From Owenia fusiformis (Eukaryota; Annelida; Polychaeta; Sabellida; Oweniidae), in assembly GCA_903813345.2 (NCBI GenBank), contig CAIIXF020000008.1, positions 35,738,867 through 35,798,866 of the forward strand: a stretch of DNA of 60,000 bases, written 5' to 3'. The position numbers were made by a program, and so were the translations under genes. A model generated the notes under the pieces. The model searched no databases and was not told the origin of the DNA. It was given only the letters and a program-made list of their open reading frames with translations. Shown here piece after piece: positions 1 to 13,788 of this stretch. Every line of letters begins with the position of its first letter. Within the stretch, counting starts at the first letter, position 1.

Positions 1-3000
1 AGCTTTCATATTTCTAGTTGGAAAACAGAAAGAGTTGTTGAATATCAGAATCATTCCCGGTAATTAAATTTCAGACTAAGAAACCAATTCAACTTCATAT
101 ATACTATTACACTCTACTATCATACTATGTCCCGATCTCATGTACATTTACAGAAATACCAGCTAGAAATGGTACGTCTAATTTTGGGAGACTCTTCAAC
201 AATGTTTTTAACATGATACATACCGTGTTATATATCAAAACACAGCTAATTGATATGAAAAATATATGTTACAATAATATTCCTTTTTTCCTTTTTTGTA
301 AGAGACGCTCAGAAGAACAAACACAGTACTTTAGGCTTTATTATCTTTTTGAAAGTAAAAAATATGAACAAAAAAGTCATTTAGACTTATTCTATCAACT
401 TGAAGTTAAAAATATAAGTTACCTTTTTTATTGTAAAGGGTCTAGTGCAATTTCTATTATGATTACCCCATGAACAAAATGAATCATTTTTAGGTGTAAC
501 TTAAAGAATACAATGTCACATAATGCTTTGGAGGTTGAGGTCATTAAGTTCAGCAAAGGTGTATTGACTTGACATTGAATGTGCTCCATTGACTTAACAT
601 GTGGATATCATCAGATTCCAATGGAGGCCATTGGTTTCTATTGATTTTCACAAAAATACCTAAAATACACTGTGACCTGAATCGATTGCAAATTAAATAA
701 TTTCACAAATGGTATATCACATCAGATGTGCAAATATAAAGTTTGCAATCGATTCAGGTCATACTTCAAATTAAAATATTAAACTTTTTTTTCATCATTT
801 TTTTACAAAATGGCTATAGAAAAATGCTTCAAAAGCAACTTTTACACTTATGAAATCCCATACAACTTTGTAAATCCAAAGATTATACTGTTAAGTTAAT
901 TAATAACATATTTGGATAAGATGTAGGGATGTGTAGGATGCAAATGGATTTTGACAGACACAAAAAGACTTCCTGGTTTGGCATCTCTACCTCTGTACAC
1001 TTTATGATTAAATATTTGCCCTAATAAGTGGCCCATTCATCGATACAGTGCTGAATATAGGTCAACAAGATACTAGTGTACATTTAAATGTAATAATAAA
1101 AGCAGTATATTTATTTTGAAAAACCAGATGAATTTATTTTTGTTCATAGGGAGATCATAATGGAGGGTGCACTAGATCCTTTATATAAACATATTTATAT
1201 TGCAAACATTTTACGACTTGTGTCTGTTTTTACGAAGGAAAAACTGATAGAAATATATGGCAGGTTACAAAGACTCTCTTCATTTCGATACCTTACAAAA
1301 TTATGCTTTTCTAGTGAGATTTCACTAGATTTTTTATACTGTCATGAAAACGTAGCCCCATATACTACATGTACCATTATTTTAAGTTCAACAAGAAAAA
1401 AATATATGTTTCAAAGATAAATGCACACTTTAGCATAAACGGTGTTTTATTACTACAAATAAGTGACCATACATATGAGCAAAATTCCAGGTGCCCATTT
1501 TTCTAACAATAAAGCTTTCTATATTTTATTTTCGAATCTTCTTTGGAATATTTTGGACTACAAATGATTATTTCAAGTCTATCATATGTCAAGTTAATAT
1601 GACAAAGGAAATAATACTAAATTTACGTGGTTTAATATGGAATTATAAATCCAGGTGCCTAAGGGGACACCTAGGTGTTATTTGGTAACACCCGCTAAAT
1701 CTATCACTGGAGTTTTTCGTAATATAGTTTCTGATCAAATTTTTGTCAAATCAAAAAAAATTAACTACTCGGCAATAGGTTATTAAGATGAATACTGGCG
1801 AGAGGTGTACACTGACAAAGAATGGTTGAAATAACTCCATAAACTTTCAAGAAATCTAGGAAAAAATGATGAAAATCTCCCCTAAAAAGGACCCCTTCGA
1901 AAATGGCATTCTCCATTTAAGGGCAAAAAGGCGGAGTTATAAGCGGACTGACACTTTCCTTAAATGGAGAAGTCTCGACGAATCTCGCTTAAACTCCGCC
2001 CCTTCTTCGTAAAAAATCACGTGAATTCCGGCTTTTGCTCGGACATATCCGGGCATCTCGGCTTCGAACCCAATCAGAAGTTTCAATTTTAACTGACGCC
2101 GCATACATTATCTCAAGTCTCACCCAATATTTTTATGTATACGTTAATAATTACATTGTGCATGTATTGGAATCAGGTAATATAATTTGCCCCATTAAGC
2201 ATTCTTTTCTCCGAAAATATTTTTTGGCGTTGTAAAATTGATAAGGGTACTTTCGATAACATTCTATAATGATATGAGCAAAACAAATGATATCATATTT
2301 GGTATGTCCAGAATGCTCATAGCCCATATTTAATGATTCGGTAGAGTTTAACATCTTTCTATTAAGCTCAGTAGTACATTTTCCTTTGAACGTGCATGAC
2401 ATCAAACTCGACTTTTTCACCTTTGAGTTTTAGTTAACGGAATCCAGGGAAGAAAAGACGGCAAATAAACTTATAAAATAAATTATATTATGCAATCATA
2501 AAAATGCTCATGAGCTCAAGATTCCAATTTTATATCACACGACTATCCTTATTTCTTAGATCTTAAGTTATTATTTAGTATGCGCTTGACAATAGTTGTC
2601 CCATTGACGATTTTTTTACAAAAATAACGAAATACATAAGGGTTATGTACTGGGAGGTTTTGGATATGGGGTTTATCTCACGAGGGATGAACCCAATATC
2701 CAAACCGACCGTACATAACTGCTTTATCCTATACCAAGTAGAGTTTTCTAATTTTCTTTCAATTTTTTTCTCACATTTTTCAATTTTTGCTTCTTTTTTT
2801 CATTTTCAATTTTTTTCACTTTTTTTCTTTTTTTCAATTTTTTCACAATTTTTTTTCGAAGCGGGAAGATATGCCCTGGAGCGGGAGATATGGAGGTTCA
2901 GGTTATGGAAACCTCAAAATCAGGATCTTACCAACTTATCTCCCTAAAACTCTACTTGGCATAGGATAAGACGTCATATCAGCGCTACGGCAAATCGTGA

Positions 3001-4166
3001 AGAACAAAATGCCCTCAAGTCGTGGCATGATAATATTTTGAACAAAATATTTCAAATGATCGGTTTTTGAGGACAGTAGTGAATTATATCATTCCATGGC
3101 TTGTATAGAAAGATTCTTCACATGCAGTTCGGGCAATTTTAATTATTCTGAGTAGCGGATAGTCATTAATAGGATAGCGGATAGTCAATTATCATTAACG
3201 TGTTCATATTATTTAATTTCGTTATTTTATTTCAATTTGTTACCCTAACACGTATAATCTAGCGTTCTTATCAATTTAATGACTTAAATGCATATACGAT
3301 CTGAAAGCACGTGTCTAAATCTACAAATAATAATGTTTACTTTATTTGGATTAAATGACAATTGAAGACACCTCAAAGCATCAACAGACGGCCGTTTTTG
3401 CATATTTTCACTGTTTGCAACGTAAATGTACATGAGATCGGGACATAGTATGTATACCTTGCATTTGGTGTTCATGAGCAACCCATTTGTCTTATTCATA
3501 ATGTATTAGTAATGCTTATGTTATTTGTTTGTTTATTTGTCTGTTCCTTATTAATGGTTTATCAGATGACTGTTAGATGTTAATAAGCGGTACTTTCAAA
3601 AATATATTTAACAATTACAATTAGACAAACAGAGTATCTTATGCATTTCTAGGGGTTAGGTATAGAAGAGTGTATTTACTAATTCAGTTGTGCGGCTCTA
3701 GACCAATTTAACTAAAAAATGTAAAATGAAACATGTTTACTCAAGAGACAACATACTTTGTGATTGTTCTCCAATCCGCCCATTCATATTTTCTACCAAG
3801 GAAAATCCTGTTACTTATATTGAGAAGGTTACCATCCCACCGAGCGAAGTCCAGTCGTCAATTTCCCCGGCCGGAGTTTTACTAATGCCAAAGTTGTAAT
3901 TTCAAGAATGCAGATCATTTGATGAATGATGTCTTCTGATTGGTCGAAATTTGATTATCATGACTATCTTTAATTACGTGTGAATGGCTAAAACTGAGTA
4001 CGCAATACGCATCCATTAATATATGACATACCGAATGTCAAGTTATAAATCAGACTTGATCTGACGAAAAGTCAGATTGCACATCTGTATGAATATGAAT
4101 TCAAACATAAAGTATAAATTAAGGGTACTCATATGTATCTGTGCTGCACTTCCATTGCAGGGGACA
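1..4166. other. AT-rich region without a supported gene
   Basis: No ORF here has recognisable domain content; the longest (1160-1420, 86 aa) has no motif I know. A short inverted repeat is visible at about 673-761, with arms reading TGACCTGAATCGATTGCA and its complement. Part of a repeat family lies at 2644-2970. The rest is unique-looking AT-rich sequence, probably intergenic or upstream of the GNAT gene. Confidence 0.5.
2644..2970. repeat. Dispersed repeat, GTTATGYACTGGGAGG family, copy 1
   Basis: The stretch starts with a block (about 2643-2725) closely matching 7141-7280: a start reading TTATGTACTGGGAGGTTTTG and an end reading CCAAACCGACCGTACATAAC, which form an inverted repeat. Long T-rich low-complexity sequence follows. 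The ORFs here are low-complexity (poly-F) and not genes. Confidence 0.5.
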
Positions 4167-7100
4167 ATGGCCAACTCAGATACCAGTAATGCTATAGTCG
4201 ACCAACCACTTGGACATTATAATAAGGTTGGAAGCATTTCAAACACACCAGATGAAACAGTGAGGACTTCTGTATCAGATGTTGTTGTAAGACTTATGGA
4301 AGAGCACGATGCTGAATTCGTTGGTAGAATGGAGGTCCAGTCTTTTAGTTCTAAATACGAACACGCAGTGGGAAAGAGCAGGTACGTAGAAACGTGTCCG
4401 TTTTAAGTAAATTCTGATTGGAGTTTAAGCCAAAGTTATGCTCATGGCGACTAGAATTACCTACAAATTTTACACGATCTATTCTAATGTATCAGGATCT
4501 CTTTATCCAATCTATTTACCTTTTTTCACTTGTTTAAAATTTCATCTGGGAAGTTTGCTCAAGTTTTCCTCAATATACCTCAATTGGCCCAAAATGCGCC
4601 TCATTGCTCCATGATCATGATTGCGACAACCTTTTAGCTCAAATTGTTACCATATTCGAAGTCCTCATTTATTGTGACCATTATCTCAATAATATGAGTC
4701 TTTGGTGCTATAGAACACGCCCGGTGATCGGACAAAACGAACGGAGGGGGCGATCTCTGCAAGAAAAATCCAACAAATCTGGAAGATTTATTTTTATAGA
4801 TATCATATCTTAGAAGCGTATCAGTTAAGAAAAAATACTAAAAGACCTAACATATTTTGCCATGTACTGCCCCTATTTATTTGGTAATACAGTTGTAAAC
4901 TTTCTCTTGAAAAATAAATCTTCCTTTCTTGTTGAATTTTCTTGGAGAAATCCCCTCCGTTCATTTTGTACGATCACCGGGCGTGTAGAAGCTTGAGCTG
5001 GACTATGCTAACATAGTCCGTAACAACTTCGATTTCTGACTTGAACTGTGTTGGTAGTGATCCTGTTTGAGATAAGAAGTAGCCTAACAAAGGGAGCAAG
5101 CTGGAAAACCTGCATAATACTTCTATAGGCTACTTGACACTCACATTCGATAAAAAAAAAACACATCACAAATGCGGCGCCAATATCAACTGAACACGTA
5201 GTGACGTAGTGACTTGTTTTTTCCAGAATTGACAAAGTTACCATTATACGCCAGGATTATTACCGAGATATAGATGATAAAACAAACTGCCGGGTCCTTG
5301 TTGCTGAATATAAAAACAAACGCGCAGGGATGCTCTATAGCAGGTTCCATGGGTATAGGTGAGTCGCCTTCTCAATGTGCTTCTAGATAAGCGTTTTGAG
5401 TATGGCCTTTCTGAATATCGTGGCGACTAACTTCCCTCTCCATTACATCAGTTGACTATGTTGAAAAAGATCGACAACATATAATACAGTGTCTAGGATA
5501 AAGAAGAAGAAAATTGACTGTGTAACTATGCAAGTTACAAGTACTATGAGGACTGAGAACGGAGTAACAGAATATTTTAAGAATACTTTTATTGTGCCAT
5601 ACCCACCATTCATCCATCTTTTCAGTCTGTAGTCTTACCTGGGGTATATGCAAATGAACCAAAAAGATTCAATAAGTGTTTCAGCTTTTATAGTTTATTT
5701 GTTTTTCCTCTGAGCAAATTTCTATGGGTACAAATGCTCCACTTGAGTACTGCTCTAGTGTTTATGCTGATTTTTCTTAAAGTAAATGTATTATAACAGT
5801 TATATATTAGAGGAAAATGTTTTTTCAGAGCTCCAAGGGGTTTGTCGTGTTGTGACCTTTGTGGGAGACTTGGATGTCGCGGCGCAAATGGGTAAGTTGA
5901 ATGAAAATTAGGGGAACATGGCAAAATGGCCCTCAAAAATTAAATTTTAAGTTGTCCCGTCCGAGGTATTTCCTTATCTGTCAATCATCGCGCACTTTCA
6001 GTGGTCAAAAATAAAGTTGAGATTGGGTCCAAACGGCACATGGGTGGGGCAAAACGCCCCACCCTCTATTACATGTGTTTCAAAACCAAGATTAATCAAT
6101 CAAGACTCGTATCTCACACGTTCAAACCTTAGACACATCAGGTATTCTTAAGCTCTACCATAATTCTAGCCATTCGATATGTGTCGGAAGGAAATACTTT
6201 ACAAACCAAATGTTAAATTCGATATTTTTTGAAAATCAATTGTTCTTAATTGGCCACATACCCATATTTTCATATTTTAACGCCATACCTTTCAATTAAA
6301 AAAGTGATGAATCGTCATCTTATCTTTTTCCTGCAATGTCTGACTCTGCACTTTGAATATTGCAACGAGATATTTACATCCCAGAGCCATTCTCTCTCTC
6401 ACACATAGGGTACATACACTAATGTATATAAACACGATGACAGGATTCGGCCTAATAAGGATATACACTTTCAGGGGCGAAGTATTTGTAGTTTACAACC
6501 AGGGACTTAATCACTGTGGGAAAATAAAGTTTTACATAAACAGTTAATATAATTTTGTTTGAAGTGTCTCTTGTTTGGCATAACTTATTTAAAAGAAATA
6601 TATTTTATGATATATTTTAAAAGTACTTATATGCATATTATAGGAATATCCTATGGTTTTGAAATAATATCATTTATATCCATGAGTGGATATTGCTATC
6701 TTCATGAGTGAGCGCAGCGAATGAGTGAAGATATTTGTATCCATGAGTGGATATAATTGATATTTTTGAAAAACCATAGGATTGTCCGTTTATCCCATGG
6801 GAAATCATCATCAGCGAAAAAAATTGAAAAATATAATTTGAGAAAAAATTTGAAAAAATGTTGAAATTTTTTTTTGAAATTTTGAAATTTTTGAAAAATA
6901 TTTTTGAAAATATTTAAAAAAAGTAAAAATAATTTTTTTTTGAAAAAATTCGAATCCATCGAATATCACTTTTCAAACCATTGAATATCACTTTGTAAGA
7001 CGTGATATTCGACAGTTTAAAAGTGATATTCGATGGTATGTGAATTTTTTGCTAAAATACGTAGGATGTCTTGATCCACATATCAAATATATCTTCGTGT

Positions 7101-10100
7101 GATATTCTATCTTTATCCTTGCTACCATGGGATAAATAGGGGTTATGCACTGGGAGGTTTTGGATACAGGGAATATCCCGAGGGATATACAATATATCTT
7201 CCCGAGGGACCGAAGGGACCGAGGGAAGATGTACTGTATATCCCAAGGGATATTCCATGTATCCAAACCGACCGTGCATAACTGGTGTATCTCATACTTG
7301 AGTGGGTTTAGGGTAGATATAACCTTTTCCACCTTTTTCAAATGACAAGATATTTATATTTAACATTTTCGTAATATTCTTTTTGTTCAATACACTGAAA
7401 TTGTAACATTTAAACTTAAAAAAAATAAATTTTAAAATTAAAAAATTAAAGCTTTTCATATTTAAACTTTTTTAAACTTTTGAAAAATTCCCGGGAGCGG
7501 GATGGATATATTATATCTGCCCGCATTTGGCCTGGAGCGGGACATATACAATATATCCTGCCCGCTCCTCAGATACGATATATATTCCCGGGTGATATCT
7601 ACCCCAAACCAACTCAAGTATGAGATACACTTGTATATGCACATCAATTTTCACCATTTTCACTATTTCATTTTAGCATGCTTTGGCTTAACTGCCTGGA
7701 GTGTTTTGGGGGTGTAGCTCAAGGGGAATGTTACGTAGATGCGATATGTGTTGACGAGGAGTTCAGGGGGCAAGGTATTGGCAAAATCTTAATGGAACGA
7801 GCCGAGCAAGAGGCAAAAGGAATTGGATGTTCAGTGAGTAAATGCTATGCAATCAAATGCGCACCAATTTAGAACCTCAAACAATCTGAATATTGTTCTT
7901 TTTAGGAGGGGTCCCTCTTACAAAAATTCACTTGATATTATATCATTTGGTCACGAGACTCTGAAATGTGTGTCATTTACTGACGTGTTCCTCTTTACAG
8001 GTTTGACTGTTATATTGAACAAATATTTCACTCTATTGAGGTGAATACCTGTACATCTTTCACAAGTGATATTCCACGAAGCCCGAAGGGCAAGTGGAAT
8101 ATCACCTTGTGAAAGTGCTACAGGTATTCACCGAAAATAGAGTGAAATATTTGTTTTATTATATCACTGTCTAGCTAAACATCCCTAATATTATTAAGTC
8201 ATTAAGTCTTCAGATATTTTTACGAATCTACTCGGTTCGTCTGCCATTTTGACTTAAACTGAACTAAATTATTTACACTGAACGAAAACAAATTCTTTGA
8301 AAATTCCCGGGAGCGTGGGATATCGCTAGATATCTCACGGTTGTCTTATCTGATTAGCATTGCCATTGAATATCGCCAGATATCCCACGACATGTGACCC
8401 GGTTTTGACCAATCATACTTTCGCTAGCTAGATAGTGATATAATAATATCAGTTATCACACGTTTCAGCATGTGATACAGGAAATATTCCACGAAAGGTA
8501 ATACTTTATCACATGCTCTGTAAAATTCCAGTAATCTGATTGGTTGATTACCGTGTGAGTTTTCCCGTCTCACACGGCCGTCTCACACGTTACTAGAGAC
8601 GATGACGATGTGACGTCACTGATTATATCACTTCTAGCTAAGGAAAACATTATGACGTCATACTATTTCACAAAAAGTACGAATACAACGGTATGACGTC
8701 ATATTGTTTCAAAGCGAAATCAAAAATTATAATAGTTACCAGGAGTACAGAGTACTAAAAACAATCATAAGTGACCAAATGAAAATGCCTCAAAATTCCT
8801 AGACATGTGATAAAATCGTCATCACACGTTTCAGCTTATGTGATACTATCAGTTATCACACGTTTCAGCATGTGATACAGGAAATATTCCACGAAAGGTA
8901 ATACTGTATCATCCACGAAAGCGAAGCTTGAGTGGTGATACATTGTTACCCGAGTGGTATATTTCCTGTATCACATAAGCTGAAACGTGTGATGACGATT
9001 TTACACATGTCTAGGAATTTTGAAGCATTTTGATTTGGTCAGTTATGATTGTGTTCAGTACCCTATGTACTTCTGGTAACTATTATAATTTTTGATTTCG
9101 CTTTGAAACAATATGACGTCATACCGTTGTATTCGTACTTGTTTGTGAAATAGTATGACGTCATATTGTTTTCCTTAGCTAGAAGTGATATAATCAGTGA
9201 CGTCACATCGTTGCTATTGATCATCACTGGTTGCCTCTAGTAACGTGTGAGACGGCCGTGTGAGACGGGAAAACTCACACGGTAATCAACCAATCAGATT
9301 ACTGGAATTTTACAGAGCATGTGATAACAACGATTATGGCATTTTCGTGATAATACAATATATACCATTTGCGCAAGCATTGCTAATACTCACCTACGTT
9401 AGCGAATAATTTTCTGGATGTTACATCAGCTTAAACAGAAACACAAAGGATAGATTTCTAAATGCGATTGACTAGTCATTGCCACGTCAATTTAATTTGT
9501 AACCGATTTTAAAACCAATTACCAATTACAACACAGAATATGATAGTTGCACATCCAACACCTTCTTCTTCCATATTTAAGGAACCATTATAAATTCAAA
9601 AAATAAAAGGTTTATATCTAGTATGTTTTACAATTATTTTTTCTCTTAAACACATTCAATTTTTTACTTTTTAGAAAATGACGCTCCATGTAGCTCAAAG
9701 TAACCGTGCGATATCTCTTTACCAAAGAGAAGGTTATGATATTTCCGAAAGTGTAGATGGATGTTGCTGTCTATGGTGTGCACTTGGTATAAGGGTATGT
9801 ATGTTTTATCCAATCACAGGTCATGATACATGGTCATTTGGCCTCATTTGACCAATCGCAGTTCATTTTCATGGACATTCCATCGAGCGAGAATTGGATG
9901 GATGAGTGTACTATCCTTACTCTGTCTGTTTATCTCGTGGTATGAGGAGAGTACATGTAGTTCTATTAGAAACCTGTTTTGGGACTTCAATGGTATACTT
10001 CAGTACCATCTTTGGATAGAATACTCTCATTTGCTGGCATGTAATGCCCAGAATAACTGGGAAACATGTGATCACGATAACAGTGAACGGTAACATATTT

Positions 10101-11799
10101 GGGATTATTTTCTGCGGATGGATGATCTTGGTAGTGGTCAATGTACAGGGTGGTCCAAAAAAAGTGAACCCCTGCAACAGGCTATATTTTCCTTAATACT
10201 TGCATGAATAGGCTCATATTATCACATGTTGTAGAGAAAGGTCTAAAATTTTGGTTGATGCCATAACTCATTCTCAGTCTTAAATTTTGAAGAAATTACA
10301 AGAGTTTAACAAACATGCCTGAAAATAAGATATTGTGCAAAATTTTACCAATGTGATTCATGGAAATAGTTGAAACACATTGGATGATCTTAAAACAGCT
10401 TTCAGTTAGAGATACAAGTTTAAAACCCTACCATGTGACAAAAGGGACACTATTTAAGCAGAAAACACATTTCACAAGTTCATTGATCATTTTGAAGCAG
10501 TTTTAACCATTCAACAGCTCAGAGGTATGTTACTTACACAAACAGTTAGAAGGGGGCCTCTTGTGGAAGGAAGTTGCCCCCTGTGACCGGGTATCTGAGA
10601 AACCCTTCATCAATTAGCTTTAAAAAATCAAAAGAAAATCCAATATTCAATGTTTTGAGCCATATTTCATTAGAATTGGTCCATGATTTATGAAGATATT
10701 GACATTCCAAGATCATATAGGTGTATAATCCCGATTTCACTGGAAAATTTTTGTCTATGAAAGCTTAGAACATTTCTTTGGATCACAATAACTTTGCAAC
10801 TAACAAAGGTAGGATGCTAATTTTAAGCCATAATGTGCAGGATTCAAAATTAAACAAAGTCAGAAAATATTAGTTCTTTAAGACTGCAGCTTAAAAAATG
10901 TCAGGGGAAGGGTGTTGAAGGGTTGAAGAATCGCGGATATTGAAAATCACATTTTATCCATTTTTCAGTAATGTTTGGTTAGGGCTTATAATTTCTGCAA
11001 ATTTCAAGACTAAGAAAAATGTGTGGTAGCGACATAAATTTAGACCTTCCTCTACAACATGTGAAAATGTGAAAGAATTCCTGCTAGTAATAAGGGAAAT
11101 ATGGCCCGTTGCAGGGGTTCACTTTTTTTGGACCACCCTGTATATAATATGATGGAGTTTTGGTACTCGTATTATGTAAGAGAGCAGAACTTTTGATTTT
11201 CGTGGGATATTTTTGTTGAGATTTTCTGACATGGAGATGAGATGCTTGGCTGTAATTCTCTGAAATTCTTTGAAAATCGATGGGCTGCGATTTGAGAAAT
11301 TCTAATTCGAACTTTGTCAATTTAACATGCATCTCAATGGTACAAAAAGTAAGGAGAGTTCTACCGATACAACCAGTACCAGTACAACCGAATCAGGGAT
11401 AGTGGGATAAAAACATAGCTCCATAGATACACTATATTCCAAGAACTTTGTATGGAATATATAGTCAAATTCAATATGATGATTGCCTCATGGTTTGCTA
11501 TTCTGATGATAGTTTCTATTGACTTAATTTATAGGCTCAACTAGGTCCTTAGTTTGTATTCGCGAATGCAACTAAAGTTTCCGGATTAACCTACTATTTT
11601 GTTGAAAACTCATTTAATATTAATAGTACCTGCCATTATTCCATTCATATTTAGATAAAATACAAGGTTAATCTGGTAGCCGACAGGCCTTAGTTGCATT
11701 CGTGAATACAAGGTTAGCTTAAATGCATGCAATGAACCCTCGGTGTTATATTCATATTTCCCTTTTCAGAAACTTTATATGATGACTAAGGTGATATAG
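4167..11799 (+). CDS. GNAT-family N-acetyltransferase, spliced, interrupted by repeats
   Basis: Exons I can support: 4167-4381, 7677-7833, 9675-9794 and 11770-11799 (stop TAG). The ATG at 4167 has a good context (GGGACAATGG); an earlier in-frame ATG lies at 4089. Splice sites are GT-AG (GTACGT at 4382, GTGAGT at 7834, GTATGT at 9795) and phases agree (2, 0, 0). The second exon holds the acetyl-CoA binding motif A (EFRGQGIGKILMERAEQEAK), the third the C-terminal NRAISLYQREGY typical of the fold. The joined product would be about 174 aa, shorter than usual, and the first part of the second exon reads more plausibly in another frame (CFGLTAWSVLG). A missing exon or a one-base frameshift near 7708-7725 is therefore possible. 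Introns carry several transposon-like repeats. The substrate cannot be told. Family assignment is firm; exact structure is not. Confidence 0.6.
4716..4985. repeat. 270-bp MITE with CACGCCCGGTGATC termini
   Basis: The inverted termini read CACGCCCGGTGATC at 4716 and its complement ending at 4985. The inner arms also pair (ACGGAGGGGG with CCCCTCCGT, and the AAATCTTCC-type blocks). The flanks show a 5-bp repeat TAGAA on both sides, consistent with a target duplication. The same family recurs at about 46920-48287 and at 55494-59990. No coding capacity. Confidence 0.7.
6650..6781. repeat. Imperfect palindrome
   Basis: CCTATGGTTTTGAAATAATA at the left pairs with the complement ending at AAAACCATAGG on the right. 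ATCCATGAGTGGATAT occurs on both sides of the centre, and the centre GAGTGAGCGCAGCGAATGAG is itself palindromic. A fold-back repeat with no gene. Confidence 0.55.
7139..7640. repeat. Dispersed repeat, GTTATGYACTGGGAGG family, copy 2
   Basis: 7141-7280 is an inverted repeat: GTTATGCACTGGGAGG at the left pairs with the CCGACCGTGCATAAC block at the right, with GGAATATCCCGAGGGATATA-type arms between. Further palindromic CCCGGGAGCGGG and CCTGCCCGCTCC blocks follow at about 7488-7590. The ORFs found on both strands are by-products of this symmetry. It lies just upstream of the second GNAT exon. Confidence 0.55.
8506..9327. repeat. Long fold-back (inverted repeat), arms about 340-360 bp
   Basis: The left arm (about 8506-8846) is nearly the reverse complement of 8968-9327. 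Matching landmarks are TTATCACATGCTCTGTAAAA, CGTCTCACACGGCCGTCTCA, several TGACGTCA sites and CATCACACGTTTCAGCTTAT. The spacer repeats a block (TCAGTTATCACACGTTTCAG) that also lies outside the left arm at about 8448. Possibly a non-autonomous fold-back transposon in an intron of the GNAT gene. No ORF of note. Confidence 0.75.
10146..11140. mobile_element. Non-autonomous Tc1/mariner-like element, TA target
   Basis: The ends read CAGGGTGGTCCAAAAAAAGT at 10146 and its exact complement ending at 11140; similarity between the two ends continues, with divergence, for about 110 bp. TA dinucleotides flank both ends, as for Tc1/mariner insertions. The interior (995 bp in all) has no transposase ORF. 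It sits in the last intron of the GNAT gene. Confidence 0.8.
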
Positions 11800-13788
11800 A
11801 TTGATGGATGTCGGCTTACTACGAATGAATCAGGATAAGTCTCTGGACAAGACACTGTCACAAAATGGCCATACATCAACTCAGGACATCGCATCAAACA
11901 AAACACATTTAGTGGTACACCTGTGTGGTATATGGATATGGAATCACTGACATTTTGGACATTTTATGTTAATCCTGGCTGTCACTTCGAGTTATGTGTT
12001 ATGTTATTTTTGCTGGCGTTAATCCGAATAGAACTACAATTTACTCATCTCAATAAACAAACGTTTTGTGATTTAATTCCAGAAAACGAATTCTAAAATA
12101 CCCAGGATTTTATTTAGGTAGGTATTTTAAGGTTGAGAGGCGTGGATAATAAGATAATCCAAATATCCTGAACGACTATAGGATGATCTGTTTATCCCAT
12201 ACCAATCTTGGGTGTAAAAGGGTAGGAGGTCCTATCAAATTATGGTCCTACTCTCCATTGATTTATATGGTGACCTAAATACAACTCTTTCCCTCATTAT
12301 CTTATACGCAAATTTATATGCACATGGTCAATGTTTACATATGTTTGGAGTTATTGAAGAAAATGTGATATGGGGGTGGTTCCGAATTTGAAGTCATTGC
12401 TGGAAAATATGATTTTAATACGTGAAATTATATATATAAATACAGCACTAAAAATAACAGTACACATGAAGTACATGTATGATTGTGTCCAGAAATGTTT
12501 GAAACCCTTACGGAAAATTCGGTCTGCATTTTGTCACCATTGCTCTTTCTTCCCGCATTCTAGTGCTGTTTGAATGAATATATTTATTAATGTATTTCCA
12601 ACTAAAATATATCACATTTTTTTATAAACCACAAACATTTAGATCATAAAAAAAATTATTCAATACTTGAGTGAGCACGATATGCAAGGGTTACTAAGTT
12701 GACACAGTAAATGACCACTGAAATTGTGTTAGTCCATGCACACAGCGTATTCTGCTAATACACATTTGCCTTGAACACCCCTAACTTTCATAGTGAAGTG
12801 ATCGTCTGCCTAATTGGTTTATGTTTACGTTTTAATGTGTTTTGTGTTCCTTGTTACAGCAAGGGGGGCCATTAAAGTAGACTAACATGTTTGCATGGCA
12901 AATTTTGATCGAATATGTGAGACACTTTAAACGGCATACTGCTCCTTCCCTTCTTTAAAGCATCAAACAGATCGCGATTGTCTGCGTTTTCTCCATTGTC
13001 ATTTACAGTATGCGAACGTTTCAAAGAATGAATCAATAGGAACAGCGATTATGATGTAGCGGGCAGATATACTATATAAGACGTAAAGCTATATCTGCCC
13101 GCTGATGAAAATATAAGTTTTTACAAACCGGATTTATGTACCTGTAACACGTCCAAGTATGGGATAAATGTCCTTACTGCATTAACATACATCCCACAAA
13201 TGTACTCTGGTTGATAATCTGAAATGTAAGTGTCGATTAAAAAATGAAACATCCAAGCAAGCAGTTTCACATTTAATTGGAGCCTCCGTAGAATCATTTT
13301 TGTTGACTTCAAAATAATCTTGAAATCCAATATTAAAGAGATCGGGTCTCCTAAAAACACAATTAGAGTAATCCCCGGATTTTTTCATGTTATTTGATGT
13401 AAAACTAGTTTGTTTATCAACTTACCAATTCTGAGGCTTGAATTAATTTGTTAACAGTATCAATTCGATGATTGTTCCTAGCCATGAATTTCCACTTTCA
13501 TCATTAGAAATTCAAAACAAAATTTAAAAAGCCTGCTCAAATTTGTTCCAGTCTGATTGGCTTTTGTATGTTTTTGTTCATAAAACATGATAAATAAAAA
13601 AGAAGCAGAGGAGGAAAACAAACACTAATTGTGCACTTCGCTTGCAAAACATAGGCTAATTGAATTCTTTCAACAAATCTGCTATAACCATGGACTTCTC
13701 CATGCTATCACTGGCCATATGATAAAAGACAATCACCCGTTGTTGACTGTAATAGTGCCAAAATTCTTAACATACCAACAGGAAAATA
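11800..13788. other. Intergenic sequence, no gene seen
   Basis: No ORF with recognisable content. Scattered AT-rich sequence and a small palindromic block (GCGGGCAGATATA and its complement, about 13059-13104). Confidence 0.4.

Noticed and set aside
213-473. Short ORFs in the first 4 kb, including 1160-1420
   Set aside because: Low-complexity or AT-rich without domain, splice or codon evidence.
7052-7717. Overlapping ORFs on both strands in the 7.1-7.7 kb repeat
   Set aside because: Similar peptides on both strands arise from inverted-repeat symmetry; no protein family.
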